A stretch of 64,000 bases of DNA, taken from positions 1 through 64,000 of the forward strand of contig JAFROT010000046.1 in NCBI GenBank assembly GCA_017429525.1, written 5' to 3'. The number at the start of each line of letters is the position of its first letter. Positions within the stretch are counted from its first letter, which is position 1. The translations under genes were made by a program, and so were the position numbers. The stretch comes from Bacteroidaceae bacterium. Lineage in GTDB: Bacteria; Bacteroidota; Bacteroidia; Bacteroidales; Bacteroidaceae. Shown here one piece after another: positions 61,398 to 64,000 of the stretch. A model generated the notes under the pieces. It was not told where the DNA came from. It saw only the letters and a program-made list of their open reading frames with translations, and ran no database searches.

Positions 61398-64000
61398 ATG
61401 AACAAGAAAACCATTTTCAGACATCTGCTGATGCTGCTGGCCCTCCTGCTCTGCTCCGCCCGGGCATCGGCACAGGAGGCATACGCCTGCTATACTTCGT
61501 CGAACAAGACGCTGACGTTCTACTACGACAACCAGCGCAGCTCTCGCAGTGGCACAATCTACGATATTCCCGCAGCAGGTGAAGCCCCAGGGTGGGCAGA
61601 TGAGTTATACCTCAATGTGATGGTCTTTGATCCGTCGTTTGCCAACGCACGCCCTACGTCCACATCTCGATGGTTCGCAGGTAGAATATTGTTGACTATT
61701 TCAGGTCTTAACTACCTGAACACCAGTGAGGTGACCGATATGTCAAAAATGTTTCAAAATTGCGAGAGATTGCAGAACCTTGACTTGAGTCACTTCAACA
61801 CGTCCAAGGTAACAAATATGGAATACATGTTCTATGGATGCAAAGATTTGCGGACCATCTTTGTGGGCAATGGCTGGAGCACTGCGGCAGTGACGAGCTC
61901 TGCCAGAATGTTCTTTAACTGCCTCAACCTGACGGGCGGTCAGGGCACGACTTACAATGCCAACTGCGTTGACAAGGCCTATGCCAAGATTGATGGCGGC
62001 ACGAGCAACCCAGGCTACCTCACCGACGTCAATGGGACTCATGCCTATGCTTGTTATACCCCGTCGAACACGACGCTGACGTTCTATTACGACAATCAGC
62101 GTTTCAGCCGCACGGGTACGACCTACATCGCGGAAAACTATAGCCCCTTTAACTGCAATTGGTCCGACATCCGGGAAGAGGTGACTACGATGGCCTTTGA
62201 TCCCTCATTCGCCGTCTTCCGACCGACGGGCATCCACGGATGGTTCAGCGACATGAAAAACCTTGTATCCATCACGGGCATCAGTAACCTGAACACGAGT
62301 GCTATTACCGACATGTTCGATTTATTCGATGGCTGTAGCAGTTTGAAGAGCCTCGACCTGAGCAACTGGGACACGTCCAACGTGACCAATATGAGGAGCA
62401 TGTTCAACGCCTGCAGTAGCTTGACTAGTCTTGACGTGAGCAGCTTCAACACGTCCAACGTCACCAGTATGGAATTGATGTTCATAAACTGTAGCAAATT
62501 GACGACTCTCAAATTAGGCAGCAACTTCAACCCGTCTAAAGTGACCAGCATGGAAGATATGTTCTCTGGTTGCTCTGCGCTGACGAGCCTTGATCTGAGT
62601 GGCTGGAACACATCCCAAGTGACCGATATGTACAGGATGTTCTACGGTTGCAGCGGCTTGACGAGCCTTGATGTAAGTGGCTGGAACACGTCCAACGTGA
62701 CCACTATGAGAGAGATGTTCAGTGATTGCAGCAGTTTGACGAGCCTCGATGTGAGTGGCTGGAATCCGTCCAATGTAACCAGTATGTGGTCTATGTTCAA
62801 TGGTTGCAGCAGTTTGACGAGCCTCGATGTGAGTGGCTGGGACACGTCCAATGTAATCAATATGTGGAATATGTTCAAGGGTTGCAGCAGTTTGACGAGC
62901 CTTAACGTGAGCAACTGGAACACGTCCAACGTGACCGATATGCACAGGATGTTCGAAGGCTGCAGCGCCCTGACGAGCCTCGACCTGAGCAACTTTGATA
63001 CGTCCAAGGTGACCGATATGGGTAGTATGTTCGACGGCTGCAGCGGCCTGACGAGCCTTGACCTGAGCAACTTCGACACGTCTCAGGTGACAGAAATGAG
63101 TTATATGTTCTACGGCTGCAGCGGCTTGACGAGCCTTGACCTGAGCAATTTCGACACATCCAAGGTGACCGATATGTGGTCTATGTTCAAAGGGTGCAGC
63201 GGCTTGACGAGCCTTGACCTGAGCAACTGGGACACGTCCAATGTAACCGATATGAAGAGCATGTTCAACGGCTGCAGCAGTTTGACGAGCCTCAACCTGG
63301 GCAGCTTCAACACGTCCAACGTCACCGATATGGACTTGATGTTCAATGGTTGCAGCAGTTTGACGAGCCTTGACCTGAGCAACTTCGACACGTCCAACGT
63401 ACCCGATATGAATCAGATGTTCAATGGTTGCAGCAGTTTGACGAGCCTTGACCTGGGCACCTTCAACACGTCCCAGGTTACCAATATGTATAAGATGTTT
63501 TGGAGTAGTAACAATCTGCAAACCATCTATGTGGGCGACGGCTGGAGCACGGATGCTGTGACAAGTTCCGATTATATGTTCACTGCCTGCGACCGTCTTG
63601 TGGGTGGCAAGGGCACGACATGGAAGTCGTCTAACCCGTCAGATAAGACCTACGCCCACATCGACGGCGGCACCAGCAACCCCGGCTACTTCACTGCAGC
63701 GAGGACTGGATACGCCAGCTACAACCCGACGGCCAAGTTGCTGGCTTTCTACTTCGACGACAACCGCAGTTACCACGAAGGCCGGGGGGAGACGACCTAC
63801 GACCTGAACCAGGGCTCTGCCAAGCCCGGCTGGTACACCGACGGCACCTATGCCAAGGTCACCCGCGTGCACTTCGACCAGTCGTTCGCCAATACCCGCC
63901 CGAAGTCCACCTACTATTGGTTTGCCGATATGGCGAATCTGGATAACATCACGAACTCCACCTATATCAACACGAGTGCCGTGAAGAATATGGAGTCCAT
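61398..64000 (+). CDS. BspA-like surface protein with DUF285-type repeats (3' end outside the window)
   Basis: The frame stays open from the ATG at 61398 to the window edge (867 codons). Signal peptide: MNKKTIFRHLLMLLALLLCS to ASAQ. The protein consists of three related modules, each opened by a YACYTSSNKTLTFYYDNQR-like segment (about residues 29, 215 and 770). The middle module carries an array of 15 repeats of 26 residues with the DUF285 pattern CSSLTSLDLSNWDTSNVTDM followed by xxMF. The family includes BspA of Tannerella and similar leucine-rich surface proteins of oral and gut Bacteroidales, which bind host proteins or other bacteria. DUF285 repeats are distinct from classical LRRs. Secretion route and anchor cannot be judged because the C-terminus is missing. 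Confidence 0.9.
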   Translation, partial: MNKKTIFRHLLMLLALLLCSARASAQEAYACYTSSNKTLTFYYDNQRSSRSGTIYDIPAAGEAPGWADELYLNVMVFDPSFANARPTSTSRWFAGRILLTISGLNYLNTSEVTDMSKMFQNCERLQNLDLSHFNTSKVTNMEYMFYGCKDLRTIFVGNGWSTAAVTSSARMFFNCLNLTGGQGTTYNANCVDKAYAKIDGGTSNPGYLTDVNGTHAYACYTPSNTTLTFYYDNQRFSRTGTTYIAENYSPFNCNWSDIREEVTTMAFDPSFAVFRPTGIHGWFSDMKNLVSITGISNLNTSAITDMFDLFDGCSSLKSLDLSNWDTSNVTNMRSMFNACSSLTSLDVSSFNTSNVTSMELMFINCSKLTTLKLGSNFNPSKVTSMEDMFSGCSALTSLDLSGWNTSQVTDMYRMFYGCSGLTSLDVSGWNTSNVTTMREMFSDCSSLTSLDVSGWNPSNVTSMWSMFNGCSSLTSLDVSGWDTSNVINMWNMFKGCSSLTSLNVSNWNTSNVTDMHRMFEGCSALTSLDLSNFDTSKVTDMGSMFDGCSGLTSLDLSNFDTSQVTEMSYMFYGCSGLTSLDLSNFDTSKVTDMWSMFKGCSGLTSLDLSNWDTSNVTDMKSMFNGCSSLTSLNLGSFNTSNVTDMDLMFNGCSSLTSLDLSNFDTSNVPDMNQMFNGCSSLTSLDLGTFNTSQVTNMYKMFWSSNNLQTIYVGDGWSTDAVTSSDYMFTACDRLVGGKGTTWKSSNPSDKTYAHIDGGTSNPGYFTAARTGYASYNPTAKLLAFYFDDNRSYHEGRGETTYDLNQGSAKPGWYTDGTYAKVTRVHFDQSFANTRPKSTYYWFADMANLDNITNSTYINTSAVKNMES
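62331..63503 (+). repeat. 78-bp coding tandem array (15 units) in the BspA-like gene
   Basis: Fifteen consecutive 26-codon units (unit 3 has one extra codon), with long stretches of nearly identical DNA such as TGCAGCAGTTTGACGAGCC. Recombination between units could change the repeat number. The opposite strand carries long open frames only because of the repeat periodicity. Confidence 0.9.

Noticed and set aside
62514..63521. Minus-strand open frame of about 335 codons opposite the BspA-like repeats, with a HIGYVGRVEVAQVKARQ-like repeat
   Set aside because: It mirrors the 78-bp repeat period of the real plus-strand gene, has no start context or signal, and its periodic peptide is a by-product of the coding repeats.

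Overview
The window comes from a chromosome of the order Bacteroidales, most like Prevotella and its relatives. The signs are SusC/SusD outer-membrane pairs, FAS1 (fasciclin) lipoproteins, a fused lpxC-fabZ gene, a BspA-like protein with DUF285-type repeats, CarboxypepD_reg-like domains, and promoters with the Bacteroidetes -7 element TAnnTTTG, several of them with TTTG 20 bp upstream. There is no SD-dependent translation pattern, no rRNA or tRNA, no CRISPR array and no intact insertion sequence. Nearly all genes are on the minus strand. Only an alpha-galactosidase (48.4-50.6 kb) and a BspA-like gene running off the right edge are on the plus strand.

Layout, left to right. 0-11.5 kb: a minus-strand run made of an unnamed single-TM protein, a GH105+DUF4861 pectin-type hydrolase, a DHH/NrnA phosphoesterase, a DPP IV-like S9 peptidase, a beta-propeller lipoprotein with a CxxCH motif and a DUF6057 membrane protein. 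11.7-14.9 kb: a GH2 beta-galactosidase with its own promoter. 15-33.4 kb: a tightly packed seven-gene operon, in transcription order FAS1(1016 aa)-SusC-SusD-FAS1(742 aa)-FAS1(646 aa)-SusC-SusD. It probably builds two outer-membrane uptake complexes with FAS1 accessory lipoproteins; it has no enzyme or dedicated regulator of its own. 33.4-34.8 kb: a gene-free, repeat-dense island bounded in part by inverted repeats of about 95 bp. 34.8-35.8 kb: a GH43-like enzyme. 35.9-45.2 kb: a housekeeping run, lpxD, lpxC-fabZ, lpxA, a pRiA4b ORF-3-like gene, miaA, PBP1A and a Pif1-like helicase. 45.3-48.4 kb: a solitary VirE/BT4734-type P-loop gene, and beyond it a decaying 22-bp tandem array. 48.4-50.6 kb: a GH27 alpha-galactosidase. 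50.7-54.4 kb: an ECF sigma/anti-sigma/DUF/outer-membrane operon lying between a broken pyrF copy and the full pyrF. 54.7-61.1 kb: a Fic protein, a duplicated CarboxypepD-type protein, a DUF4153 membrane protein and prfA. 61.4 kb to the end: the BspA-like surface protein.

The most distinctive feature is the invasion of coding sequence by intergenic-type repeats. GC-rich palindromes of about 35-40 bp, and AT-richer tandem words also seen between genes here, sit in frame inside pyrF, the NrnA-like gene, GH105, lacZ, the S9 peptidase, the first gene, and the 3' end of lpxD. They add low-complexity peptide segments to otherwise normal enzymes. Three unrelated tandem arrays share a 22-bp period. 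Together with the FAS1/dual-SusCD operon and the pyrF duplication with an internal deletion, these are the parts most worth following up.
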